DNA of 64,000 nucleotides from Monarcha castaneiventris obscurior (Eukaryota; Chordata; Aves; Passeriformes; Monarchidae): assembly GCA_026261815.1 (NCBI GenBank), contig JAMPIT010000510.1, positions 20,265,001 through 20,329,000 of the forward strand, read 5' to 3'. Positions 25,187 to 37,700 of the stretch are shown here, piece after piece. Every line of letters begins with the position of its first letter. Within the stretch, counting starts at the first letter, position 1. The notes beneath the pieces are model-generated. The model made no database searches and had not been told where the DNA came from. It saw nothing but the letters and a program-made list of their open reading frames with translations. The position numbers were made by a program, and so were the translations under genes.

Positions 25187-28100
25187 ATGGAATTGCCAAT
25201 CCAGCAGCAGTTCTCAGAGGCAATACTGAAGATAGAGAGCCTTTAAGACAACTTTCAGCTCCTTTTGTCCTCCACAGAGTCAGGGTGTCTTAAAAAGGGC
25301 TCATCCTGTATTCAGCTGAATGATTCAATTTATCTTACTTGATTAAATTTATCCTGTGTAATGGGCTAGATAGATGACCTTGTGTATCCCTAGAATACTG
25401 GCCTTTTAAAAAATCCTTAACTTCCTTGATTCTGTAAATATATACATTTTAGGGGTCTAGGTCCAGCCCATAAACAACATACAGCTCAACTGAAAAAAAA
25501 AGAAATCTTCACCAGAAGAAAAATGGAGCCTGGGAACAAGGCAGCAGTGAACAGTGATCCAAGAAGAATAAATGGAAGTGTTGATGTCAGAAAAGAGAGG
25601 CTTGTCCTGCAGGCTCCAGGGTACTGAGTACATCTCCCGTCACACTGACCCCAGAAGTATTTGACCCTCCTGCCCAGCCCCTCCCCAGCCACCACCAGCA
25701 ATATGGTCCTGTGAAATGTATGCAAAGATTCAAAAGTCAGATGTCAAAGGAGAAAAAACACAGTGGTGGAAAATATCAGAAGCCAGACAAATTAAAGTAA
25801 TTCTGCTGTCCTGTGGACAGCCTGCTGTGCCTGCTATCAGGAAAGTTCACTGATGGATATGTCCATACCTCAGGTTGCCTGGTACCTCTCCTTTGAAGAA
25901 CACTTGGTCCCACCTCTTGTTGACCCACTGGCCTTTAACATTGAAGTTTTGACCCAAAATTGTGTGACATGTGTGACTGTGGATGGCCCAGTAATAGCAA
26001 GTCAGACATTTTTGAGAAAAATGCATACTTCTACCCATGTTTAATGCTAATTTTTATTCACTGAGAAGATGTACTTTGGGGAAAGGACTGGGAATTTGTC
26101 CCAGAGGAAGGAAAAGAAGGGGCGTTACTATGTCTCTTCTATCTCTTATTGCTATCACCTTGGTTTGCCCCAAGTTCTTAAGGAAAACAGTTTGGACATA
26201 TTCATTAGGCTTTGCAGGGTTGAACAGCTCTTCCTGAGCTTACTGCATCTCTGGGGCAGAGAGGGTCATCCTGGGACACAGGTTACAAGAGACTCAGTCA
26301 TATCTGTGGACTCATTTGAGGAGGAGGACCAGCTGGAGAATGGACTGAGCAAGTGTCAGGCAGGAGGGGATGGCTGGGAGGAGAGCACTGAGCCAGCAGT
26401 GCTGCCTAGGCAGGACTGGGTGTGTGGTGGAGGTGTGAGGATGGTGACCTGGCACTGGAGATGGCCTGGGCACCTCACGAGTCTGGATGAGAGGGCAGGA
26501 CTGTGGAGATGCCTGCGACAGAAACGTTGTCACTGGCCTGTGAGGATGGCTGACAAGAGGCTTGGAAAGAGAAAAAATAGGGGGAAAACGGCTGAACTAG
26601 GAACAGGGGTGCTAAGGAGATAACGGGATAAGGATCAGATGAGGGCAGAAGAGTATTAACATCATACCACAAAATGGAATTTCTGCTCCTTCATTGTGCC
26701 TAGGGACATATGAATGGGTAAAGATGCCACGAGCTTTGAGCTTGGCTTGATACCCTGGGCTCAGTAAGGGAGAAAGAAGCACTTCAGACTCATGAACTGC
26801 TAAATTGCAGTTCAGTGCAAATGGTGCCCTACAGCTGCCAAAGCTGAATGCAGAGGAGTAAGAAACCTGGATTCAGTCCCAGGCAGGGCATGTTTGGTTT
26901 GATGCAAACAAACATGTTTGTATTGATGTGGACCTCAAAACACAGCAGGAAACAAAACCAGTCCCCAGGCACGAGGACATTAGCCCACAGGATTCAGACC
27001 AAGATGTAAGAAATATCAATGGGGCATTTACAGTGCAAACTTTGCAAGGCAAAGCTACAGCTGCTGGCCATTGCTGCACCCTGCTCTGCACCCATCTTGC
27101 TGCCAGCCTTTTGACCTGCTCCTCTGTTTAACTCTGCAGTGCTCCCCATCAAACTGGACATTTTCCCCCAGAATCCTCAAAGACTGGCTTTGAGGTCTTC
27201 CTTTCTTTTAAAGTTGTATTTGGAGAGGCATTAAGGTCTTTTGTTGTATGATTCCTTTTGGTCTGTGCTACTGCAGTAAAGTCTGTACCTGCAAACTCCT
27301 TTCTTTACAATCTGGGGAGTTCAGTTTTCCTAACAAGACAGTGTCTTTGCAGGTTCAGGATCCTCTTCAAGTTCAGACTAATGGTAGACATCACTTCTGC
27401 ATCTTGTCTCAAAGATAAGCAATACAGAGAGCTCCAGATCTCAGAGAGTAACCTGTTTGTAATAATAAATCTCAACCTGTCTTCTTTGTTTCTGGTGTTT
27501 TCTACCCAATAGCAGCCACCTTTTCAAACTCTCCTCTGCAATTTGGACAACATACAATATGGTGTTATGGCTATTTCTTAGCCCAAGCTGAAAACTTCAT
27601 ATAACTCAGAACTGTACAACCAGGACTGAGAAAAATTAGAAACCAAGAGACATTCACTGCACCTGCCAAACCTGGTAAATGATAAAGCTCACTGTTTTTT
27701 TGCGGCCGTCCCATTTGCTGTGCTGATCTGGCAAAATGTAACCCAAGTTAGGACTTCCTGTCCCATTACAGACTCCCCACACAGGACTCTTTTCCTGGCT
27801 CTGTGTCCCCAAGTCTTTTCCCTGCCTGCTTCTTTTCATGTGGTCCCTCCTTTCTGCTACCTTGGACACAACGTCCGTGCTTGTAGCTGCTCTGTTTTTC
27901 ATCTCCAGGACAAGTCCAATCTCCAGCTATCATTCAGACTCTGAATTAAGTTTATATTTTTCTCCACTTCTCTTTCTTTACTCCTTACTTTCTCTTCCCT
28001 GCTGTGGTCTAAAAAAGAAAGTTGTAATTACCTTTTGTTTCATAAACAAATAAATGACACACAAAAGAAAAAGCAGAACTATCACTACTTTCACCTTCTC

Positions 28101-31100
28101 AAGTGAAGCAACCCCCAACTCCTATATTCCCTTGAATGGTAATTGAACCTGGATGAAAACCCCTGAAGACAATTTTCTATCATATAGACATCTTTGTCAG
28201 AACCAAGGAAGATAACAAGCATGAAGAATTTTCATTTAGGAGAACTTGCAGTGGTTTATCCTGTCTTTATTATTCCTTTGTATGGAATAATGGATATTAT
28301 AAAATATTCCATTTTGATAAGGTCAAAATATAATGCTTTGACATTTTTATTCCAGTTTTGATGATACTGTAGCACGTAAGTTTTATCATTACCTAACATT
28401 TTATTATAATGCTTTCTCTTTAATAAAGTTAAATAAATCATTAATTGAAAAGGTACCAAAGAAAAATCCTTCAAGGATCTTAAGCCATACTTTCTTTTTT
28501 AATTCAAATGTGTATTTAGAAGCAATTCTAAAGTGTTGGCTCTGCATTCGGATACAGTTCAATATGAGATGCCAACCAGTATACCCAGCATTCCTCTCCC
28601 TTCCTCCAGCCTCCTTGGAATGGAACCATCGTCTCCTTGCTGTTCTGAGTTCTGTCATAGGACTCCTTCTACAGGTAGCATAACTTGCTATTATTTAAAA
28701 ACCCCTTCATGGGCTGCCAGTAACATCTTAGGCTGACTTTCAAGTTGACGTGTCTGGTAATAAATTTCATCAAGCACAAACTGTGTCATAGCTACTGATG
28801 GGAAAGCCACAAGCTTGTGCTCAGGAGATACGAAACCAACAATGAACTGTGTTAGTTCAAATGAAAACAGAGAAGCAAATAAAGTTCACATCAGTGCAGA
28901 GTAGATAACAAGGCAGTTCTCTGCCTCATTTCCAATTATTTTTACTTCTGAAAAGTAGAATTTAATGAAACTTTCCTAATAAAACACCAAAATGTTTGAA
29001 CTCATCTATTTTCACCAAGGCTGTGAGCACTGATGACATGATCACTACAGCTTAAGGATTTGGTTTTGATTTAATGATGTTAATTCCTCATTAAATTTTG
29101 TTGAAATGAGATGTGCCTTTAAAGCAAAGAGGGGTGTTCATGAGGCCTTTTCACTGGTTTGACTAAATGGGTTCAAACCCCTGATTTCAGGCAAGACTTA
29201 GCTGTGTTCTGTCACTGATGAGGCTGAACTGATATATACAAAGGAGATGTTTCCAGGATCCTGCAAAGCTGAAACAGGAGTGGCTGAAACACATCATTCT
29301 CCCACTGCTCTGCCAGGTGTTCCTCTTCTTGGCTTTCAAGTAGAAGCCTGTATGGTAAAATCCTTGTTTACATGCCCCTAAACAAAGATCCTGCTTGTAC
29401 AACGCATCTGAGAGAGAATACATTTGAGTGTTTTTCATCTCTCCTGCAAACACTTACCTGGACCAACAGGAAAGCCAAGCACTGAGATTTTGTTCAGTTG
29501 GTGTCTACCACCTCATGTGGAGTGGCAGAATAGTGGCAACAATTAACTAAGCCAAACTATCAAAGAATGGAATCAAAACCCTATGGAAAATAATAGAACA
29601 TTTCTGACTTTAGTAGGATTGTGAGAAAAGGTCCAAAATGCTATTTGGATGTTTGTAACAGTTTGTGGCTCAGTGGGAAGACATCAATGTAGTCTGAACC
29701 TAAAAAATTAATTTTCCTACCCAAGCATTGGGTATTACTTCTCAGATCAAGACAGCATTTGTACAGGTCTGCCTGTATGAAGCAAAATGAACACATTAGC
29801 TGATGAGATAGAAAGTCTAGGGAGGAGCCATAGGCAAATTATTATTGAATTTCTTCTTTATAGGATAATCAGAGATCACCTTTCAATATTCTCTGTTCCA
29901 TGTGGCTTTTGAATGGAGTAGAGATGATGTAAGATTTTTCCTTTTTTTTTTCCTTACAGCCCACGATGCCACTCTGCCTTATACACTGACTTCACCTCTT
30001 ATCCCTGAACAGGTATAAATCACTTGATGAGATGCTTGCAGACCTGTAACCTCTTCTTCCGACTTCATCCAAAGTGTTGATCTCTGACTGACTCTCCTAC
30101 ATTTGCTCGCCTGTATCTGCCTTGCCACAGAGGAAGCAGAAGAAGCTGGTTTCCATAACCAAAACCAGCATATCCTCTCCTTTCCACAGCAATCATAAAA
30201 TAACTCATGAGAGACTTGGCAGTTGCCTAGTGAAAATTCCCCTGTTCACTTTTTCCAGTTCAGCTACCACAAGTAGAAATTACCCAGACTGAGACTTTGA
30301 CTCTAGAGGTGCATTGGTGTCAGGGCTGGACTCTCCCCAACTCCTGTTCATAATCTGGGAGCCCTGCAAGAGTTCTTTTAGTCTTTCCTGTGTGTTCCCT
30401 GTAGTTTCAAATTGTAGGCAGAGCATGAACACTTGGCTATTCCTTTCCAAAAACCTGTAGCAGTTTCTGTTCCTTTACACGCCTTCTAGAATGTTTACCT
30501 TAGTTACAACCTGGCCCTCAAATTTTACAGCAGAGAAGATGCACTGCCCACCAGAGCTGTCCACCCTGGAGCTTTAGCAGCAGTGTCTGGGCTCTGTGAC
30601 TGCTGTCCTTCAGCAGGGATGCTAGTTGTGGCACCAAAGGGAGAGGTGAAAGGATCATAGTCATTACTATGCTCATTTCCACCAGACTTTGGTTCCACTT
30701 TCTTTAACGTAGAGTTGTGACAAGACATGAAATACTGGGCAGATGGAAGGTGTATTTCTCTCCGTTGTCCAGCTGTGACTCTCAGAGCACTATAAATTGC
30801 TGAAGATGCTGCCTTCATGAATCTTACATCCTTCTCCTTGCTGATGGATGTGAGGATATGTATAATACCCCATTGTCTGTAGTCCTACATGATACAGGCA
30901 CTTGCTCTCTACTGTACTTTGGCTGGTTCATCTCCTCCTGTGTGAATTTATTATACACACTGTCACCACCAGAATGAAACTTGTCTACACTCTCTACATT
31001 TTTAACTACAGAATTGTTAAAATGTTTGGAGCTCTTTTTTTTTTTAAATTTTTTTATTGGAACTTAAACTTGTGAATCTAACATTTTTGGAGAAAGCTCA

Positions 31101-31199
31101 GATTGTTAAGGAATCAGCAGGACACATCACCAAGCCACAATAGGTTCACTTTCATGTGGATGCTGTAGCAGGCAAGCCTTCATGGAAAAACTCTGAATG

Positions 31200-31860
31200 T
31201 GAATTTAGCTAGTTTTGGATAAAGACGCCTTTCAGCGTCAATAAACACCATGAATGCAGCCACGGTAGAGTTACAACTTAATGAGATGAGGGGAAGTGCA
31301 CAGGGTCAGGCCTCATCTCCCGGCCTCTGTCATGCTAATCAGCTGGGCAGCCTGCAGCTGAAAAACTGCTGGAATTTTTATTTGCATTTCATTTAGTTGG
31401 AAGGAAATTGACCCAGATGGTCCACAAAGGCAATAGAAGGCTGGCAAGCAGTCTAGTGCTGCACACTTTTCCGAGGGGCTGCACTTGTCCACCCGTCCCT
31501 CTTGGAGCCCAAAACATAAAAGATTAAAACAGCGTAAGGGAATTGATTTCATGATTTTTAGATAATTTCCCTAAGATTTCAGAAAAGACCTAAAAAACCT
31601 AATTTAATCAGCCAGGAGCTCAATAGTAATTAAAGGGAAGAAAAGCTGAGATAATGAAAGAGGTGGTGGGGATTTTTGCTGTTGCTGGTGGGAACCTTTC
31701 TTAATTAGAAAAAGTCTAAAATCTAAATGATGTTAATGACGACAAGCATGGACATTTATTTCAAAGACACTGTATTCTTGGTCAGTTTAGATGATTGATT
31801 GCCAAATCTGATAAACTTCCTTAGAAAAAGCTAAAATAATTTGCTACGCATTTGTCCAAG
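31200..31860. promoter_or_regulatory. Candidate conserved noncoding element
   Basis: About 660 bases of motif-dense sequence with no repeat or coding explanation. They include ATGCTAATCAG (POU/homeodomain-type), the octamer ATTTGCAT at 31,380 to 31,387, AGTAATTAAAG and TTAATTAG (homeodomain cores), and CAGCTG E-boxes. This mixture is what deeply conserved neural enhancers near developmental genes usually look like. GSX1, about 20 kb away, is the likely target. No alignment was made, so the call is inference. Confidence 0.3.
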
Positions 31861-33960
31861 CTGAGTATTTCCATGTGTTTGCTCAAATGAACCACATTGG
31901 TGCCACTGTTATTCCTTTGGCCAAAGCTTAGATATTTGCACAAGTGTTGCTTGATTCCACACCATCTGCTCATGGTTTCACCTATTTTGCTTTGAAAGCT
32001 TAGTTAAAACTCTGATAAAAATAAGGACACTTCGGATTCCACCCACTTTTCCACTGTATTGTTAGAGATTGTAACATTTCAGAGCAAGTGCAGCAACTTC
32101 ATGGAGGGCCAGCTGAGGGCATATCCACTTAATTGGAAGATACAAAGCATAACTGTAATCGTACGGCACAAAGTATTTCCTAAGGGCACACTTTCAGACA
32201 GAAATTGCCATGAAACCCCAGGAGTGCATGAAGCTGGGAGAAATGGCTGGGGATCCTTCATCTTCTAGTGAAAGGCACCACTGTACCAGTGAAGGTTCTG
32301 CCCTTCACCTTCCAGACTGGACCAGTCTTCCATTTCTACCAGCATTGCCCCAGTCCAGCTGAAGCTTCTGTCTTTGTAGGCAGCATGCTACCCCCTCTTG
32401 TCTGGATTGTTATTGAACATGAGCAAACGTCTTCCCAGTGCAAGCCCTGGGGCACACCACCAAGGTGACCCAAACATACCACCAGGTCCCTGCTACAGTC
32501 CAGAAAGAGACCTGGTTTTTGTCCTCCAAGGAATTAGCGACTCAGCCGTGAGTTATCTCAAGGATTGCTCCTTCCCATTGTTATGACAATCACACTTCAG
32601 CTTTGATTTTATAAAGCTTACACAAAAAGCCTGTCCTCAGTCCTCTGTGCAAAGCAGATTGTGATGATTTCCATTTCCAGCACAGCCAGAAGTCCCAAAC
32701 GGCTCCTAATGTCCCTGTTAACATTTCAGTAGCTAAGAAACAATGGAAGAATGATAGGAGGTCGTTAGCTCTTTCTCTTGATCTGGTACTGGCCTCTCTA
32801 GTAACCTAGGGCAATTTATAGGACAAATATTTATAAGGTAGACAAGATTTATGTGGTTCTAAAGACCAAATACTCAGGATGGAACACCTTAAAATCATAC
32901 CAAGGAACCATAAGGCAGCATGCACAGCCACTGTCCACATTGAAGGTAGCTGAAAGAGTTTCTGGCACTGCAAGTCCTTGAATTATCATCTCTGAAGAGA
33001 TCAGTACTTTCCATGTGGCTTCCAACATCCCTGCTTGTCCTCCACTGTAGAAGGGAAGAAGGCTGACTGTTGGGAATATCTGTCTCTCAGAGACTGAGCA
33101 CTGGCATAGGGTGGTCTTGACTTGCTTGGAAGAACAAGCTGGTTAACACTTTTATCTGCACACATCCTCCTATCCACTTAGGAGCTGGCCAGTAATAGGA
33201 CTTGATAGCAAATGTGGGGACCTGAAGTATTCAGGTGATGCACGTTAAACCTTGAAGCACATGAGAAGCTTTTAAAAAATGTTTAAAACAGCTCTTCCCA
33301 GTGAGGCTTCGCCACAGGATGCTCCCCTGGAAGCACCCTCAGCAATGTCTCAGAGTGAAAGACTTAGAAAGATCGGCTCAGACATTCAACATCACTTGGA
33401 CAAACTCACAGATATTGTTTCTTCTGTCTCTTCAGGAGCATTCTCAGTTCAGATACAATCCAATTTTGCAACTGAATAGGGAGTCAGTGATAGAATTGAA
33501 TGGGGCAGGTCCTGGTGTGCAAGCTACGTTTTTATGGGTGCCTGAAATACAGATGTAAAACCAAATTGCCTTCTCTTCATACCGGCAAGGCAGAAGAAAA
33601 AAAGTCTGAGGCAAAGACAGAGCTTTTAAATTGCAGCTATACCACTGCTGATCCAGAGCTGTCTCATCTGCAGCGTGTGTGACATGCTCACCACCAAGCT
33701 GCCTGTTCCACATTTCAGTGTTGCCTGAAATCCACACTCGCTGTCCGGGGGAGTTGTGGTGTGCAGAGGGATTGAGCTCACTGCACCACACCTGCGGGCA
33801 GCAGCAGGCTGGGCCTCGTGAGGAACACTCATAAGCCCTGAAGGATGCCCACAGGGCAGACGATTGACTGAGCTTTTTCTCTGGCCCATCTTGCTCAGGA
33901 AGCTCATGCTGAAGGTGTTAAGGAGTTTGGATGAGCACAGTAGAAATGGAAGCTAAAATA

Positions 33961-34016
33961 TGGGAAAAAAACCAAAAAAACCACCAAAAAAAACCTCCCA
34001 AACCAAAAACCACCTG
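33961..34016 (+). repeat. A/C-rich low-complexity tract
   Basis: Runs of A separated by CC or ACC, with almost no G or T. It is simple-sequence DNA. Confidence 0.8.
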
Positions 34017-37000
34017 TGAAAAACAGCAATTTCTTTAGAAATCATTCATTGTGGTTAAAGAGCCTTGTTGTCACCTTGGCACATGTTTCAGCAGATATCA
34101 CTAAAAGGGGTTACCAGAACAGATGCCATAGCTGCTGGAGGAAATTGAAAGATTTATTTCAATCAAGCTGAAATAAAACTAAAAGCTATGAGACAAACTA
34201 AACACAGTTCTCGGAGGGATGAGTCCAGTTGTCTCTCACTGCAAGACCCTGAACCCTGCTAGTTTCTAAGTATTTTCAAGGCATTTCAGTATCCTTACCA
34301 TATTTTCCTTAAAGACTGCAAAAGCAAATTTGTTGTTTATGCTGGAATCCTGAGAAGGTCTCTGGCAAAATAGGGAATGTTTATTCAAATATCTAGCAAG
34401 GAGACCTACAGACTGAGCTGGGCTCTGACTAACCCTCCCTCCCTACTCAGCCATGATCCATGCTGCACCAGGGCTCAGCCTGGTACCTGCACACCTGAGT
34501 AGGTGCAGGCAAAATAGAGAGCCCAGTGAGGACAATAAGAATGACAGTAAGTCCAGAAGTGTGATATACAATGAAAGAAGTGGAGTTAATCTGGTGCATG
34601 CCAGGGATTTTCTGATAATATTTTTCAAAAATATCAAGACCTGCAGCAAAGAAGGAGGAAAATGCTCTTGGTGCCCATATAGGACAAGAAATAACACAGC
34701 TAGGTGCAATGCAGAGGTTCCCATGAGACACTTGGAACACTTGCGAGCCACATGAACAGTGAGGGAGTGTAGTTGTGCTGGAGAGGTGTGTGCTGTCCAG
34801 ACAGCTTGAGGAATACTCCATCTGACAGGTAAGGGTGATGGTGTCTAATGGTGATGGCTTGTACTAAAACATTCCTTGACAATCCCTCCAGCATTACTTT
34901 TGCAACCCTTCAGAGCGAATCTATTTTAATGACTTCGGCTCTCTGGATACCTTTGGTTAGATTCTGTCAAGTCACCTTACACCCTAAGTAAGGGTGTCTG
35001 CAAGGATTCATCCCTCTAAAAAAAAAAATAATGTCAAGTATAGGTCTCTAGTACATGGATACAACTCAGCTAAATGTATTAGGTTTGCAAATTCTTGTCC
35101 AGAGGTTGAATTTGATCTTTGTGAACCCAATAGAAAAGGTGTTATAGAATTAACAAAGGGAAATAATTTCACAAAAGCTAAAATTATTTTAACAGAAGAA
35201 AAATCATCCTACACAGCTGTGCAGTTTAACTTAAAATTCAACAGAAAGTTAATTCATTAGTAAAGTCACTCAAGCTTGAATAATAACAGTCAGAGCCAGA
35301 AAACCTAGTGATTTAAAGTAAACCCTTAGCTGTGTGCATAACTTGATGCATATGATGCCAGCTGCAGAAATTGCCATTTCAAACCTCACTCTGGGTTGGC
35401 ACAATGGGAACAAATAGCTCTCAGCTGCAGGTGAAGCCTATCAGACCTTTCTGCTCAATCTTTGTATAGTGTCAGTTCTTCTTAAAAAACAGCCATTAAA
35501 TTATCCCCATTGTCTTGGGGGAATGGTGATTGATGCCTCTCCTTTTATGCTAACTCAGCTTGTCTCTCTGCTCTAAATGGCCTTGTCTTTGGCATGGGTG
35601 TTGGTAGTACATCATTAGGTTTTGGTATGCTCGCTCACAGCTCGGCAGACAAGGCTGTCGGGTGACGTGGCCACACAGAGGATTAACACAGCTCTCCTCA
35701 ACCCTTTAATGCAGAAAGCCATGGGCTCCCACCTGTTGGGGCTCGAGCAGGGCGCTTTGCAGGGAGTGCCCTCCCCCTGTGGATGCTAAGGTGACAAGGT
35801 GAAATAAGAGGACTTTGTGCTCCTTTTGCATGGACTGGGTGTCATCCCAGCTGCCACAGCTGACCTGGTAGGATGCACACGAGACAGTGGGAGCTACAGG
35901 AACTCCCATGACAGCAGTGGAGACAAACCCAACCATTTCAGGTGTTTATGCTGGCATTTAAGTGCTGTTGCCCTGCAGTTGTGCTGAAAATGTGAGCTCC
36001 TCCTGCGTGTGTTGGTCCACGGCAGAGCCCGTATTTGTACACAGCTGATTGCTCTTTTTGAAAGCACAGTTTGTGAAAGTAAAGCCACATACATTTGGAG
36101 AGGGACAAAGAAGAAAAGTGAGAAGAAGGAGAAAGAGAAAGCTCTAGGGGTCTGTAAGGATAAAAAGCCTGATCTGCTAACACCAGAACAAGCCCCCAGC
36201 AAAGCCAGAGGTACTGGTGGCTATCCCGGTGACCATGGCCACTATGGTCCTGAGTCCTTCGTGCCAAGCTGGGCTCCCTGGGAAGCACGGAGTGGTTTCA
36301 GAGGTGACCCTGGCATTCCTGCAGGCAGAGCAGAGGGTCAGCTGCCATGGTCAAGAGCAACCTCCCTCCTGCACCACTGTGCTGGCCTGTGCTGGGATTG
36401 GGACTGAGCCAGGAATCACACCTGACAGCACTGCCCTTTTGGATGAAGAGAGTTTTCAGTCTGAGCTATGATTTCAGCTCAAGTAAGTTGTTTCACTGTG
36501 TCTTCCTACAAAGCAGGAGTAACTGTGGTTTACCCATCAGGTGACTTCTGAGAGCAAATTTCTAAGGAGCTGTGGGATGTCTTGACAAGGAGATTGCGGG
36601 GGGGAAGGGGCAGGGAGGACAAAGGTAGGAGTGTTTGAAGATACTTTTCTTGTGTGAAACATCTTTCTTCTAAGGCTATAAATCTTGCAATAAAAGAGCC
36701 AGGCTTTACATCTCTCTGGTCCCACTTGTAGCATCACCCTTCACTTCACTGGTCCTGTTCCCCCTTTTCCTCCTTTGACGATTTTGATTGCAAGCTCTTC
36801 AAGCAGGGAAAGTTTCTTGCAACATGTCTGAATCAGCATACCAAGCCTCTAGTGCTGACTGCAGTTTAACAGAACAAAACGAGCCTTAAATGCTTTATAT
36901 TTTCCTTTCTGCTCCTCGAACAGCCATCGTTCGAATTAGCTGTAATCTTCACAGTTCGTAGGCTTCAAACTTCCAAGTAAAGACAGCAAGTACTAAAATA

Positions 37001-37389
37001 AATAGGACACATCAAAATTGTTACTTAAATGGATAAAAAGCCCTTAGCCTATCAGTTCCATATCCTACCTGGGGAGTGTGTGAGGCTTACCCATGTTTCT
37101 GTACTTCAGAGATGCGTGGCCTGGGCTCAGGGGATGTTACTTGGGCTCATATTTTTAAGCAGCCTCTGACTCAGGAGGCAGCCTGCGTGTGCTGCAGCCA
37201 CCAGAGCACCTAGCAGAAGTCACAGGGACAAAATCTCTTCCACTGTGAACCTTGTTTGAACCTAGGCTACCCACAGGACACTGCTAGTGAGACTACTATG
37301 GTGTTCATGGTATAATATAACTCTCTATAAAGTGCATAGTGTTGCTTCCATTTCTCTCATTTCGTATTCTTTTTCACTTTCTTTTTAAG

Positions 37390-37700
37390 AAGAAGAGAGA
37401 TTGAAAATCGTATTTCTCTCATGCATTGACTATTGGGTGCAGCTCAGGTCTCTGCATCTCAAGGAGGATGTAGTAAAGCCAGAAAAAACAGAAAAAGGCA
37501 ATGAAAATGACTCTGGGGTGAAGCAGCCAATTTATGTGCAGAGACCAAAGAGGCTCCTTAGTTTAGAGGCGAGAGGGCTGAGGGCTTATGTACAAAGTTC
37601 ACCAAACCACAGATGTGATGGGTAAGGCAAACTTGGAACTGCTGTTCAGTAAAACCCTTAATGCAGTGCCAGAGAGTGCTCAGGGAAACTCATGGAGATC
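37390..37700 (+). mobile_element. Possible old CR1-like LINE fragment
   Basis: Several phrases recall CR1 reverse-transcriptase 3' coding and tail sequence, in the expected order. They are a TATTGGGTGCAGCTCAGGTC part, a stretch like AAAAAGGCAATGAAAATGA, and GGCGAGAGGGCTGAGGG. The match is weak and very diverged, so this could be coincidence. A repeat-library search would decide. Confidence 0.35.

Noticed and set aside
26069..26623. Plus-strand open frame of 184 codons
   Set aside because: The Gly/Glu/Trp-rich content reflects a G-rich, minisatellite-like patch; no domain is seen.
34994..35260. Plus-strand frame containing CPEVEFDLCEPN, considered as RPAC2 because RPAC2 has an NPEVEF motif
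   Set aside because: Only a few residues agree and nothing around them fits the RPAC2 fold or its length. The RPAC2-specific exon is not in the window.
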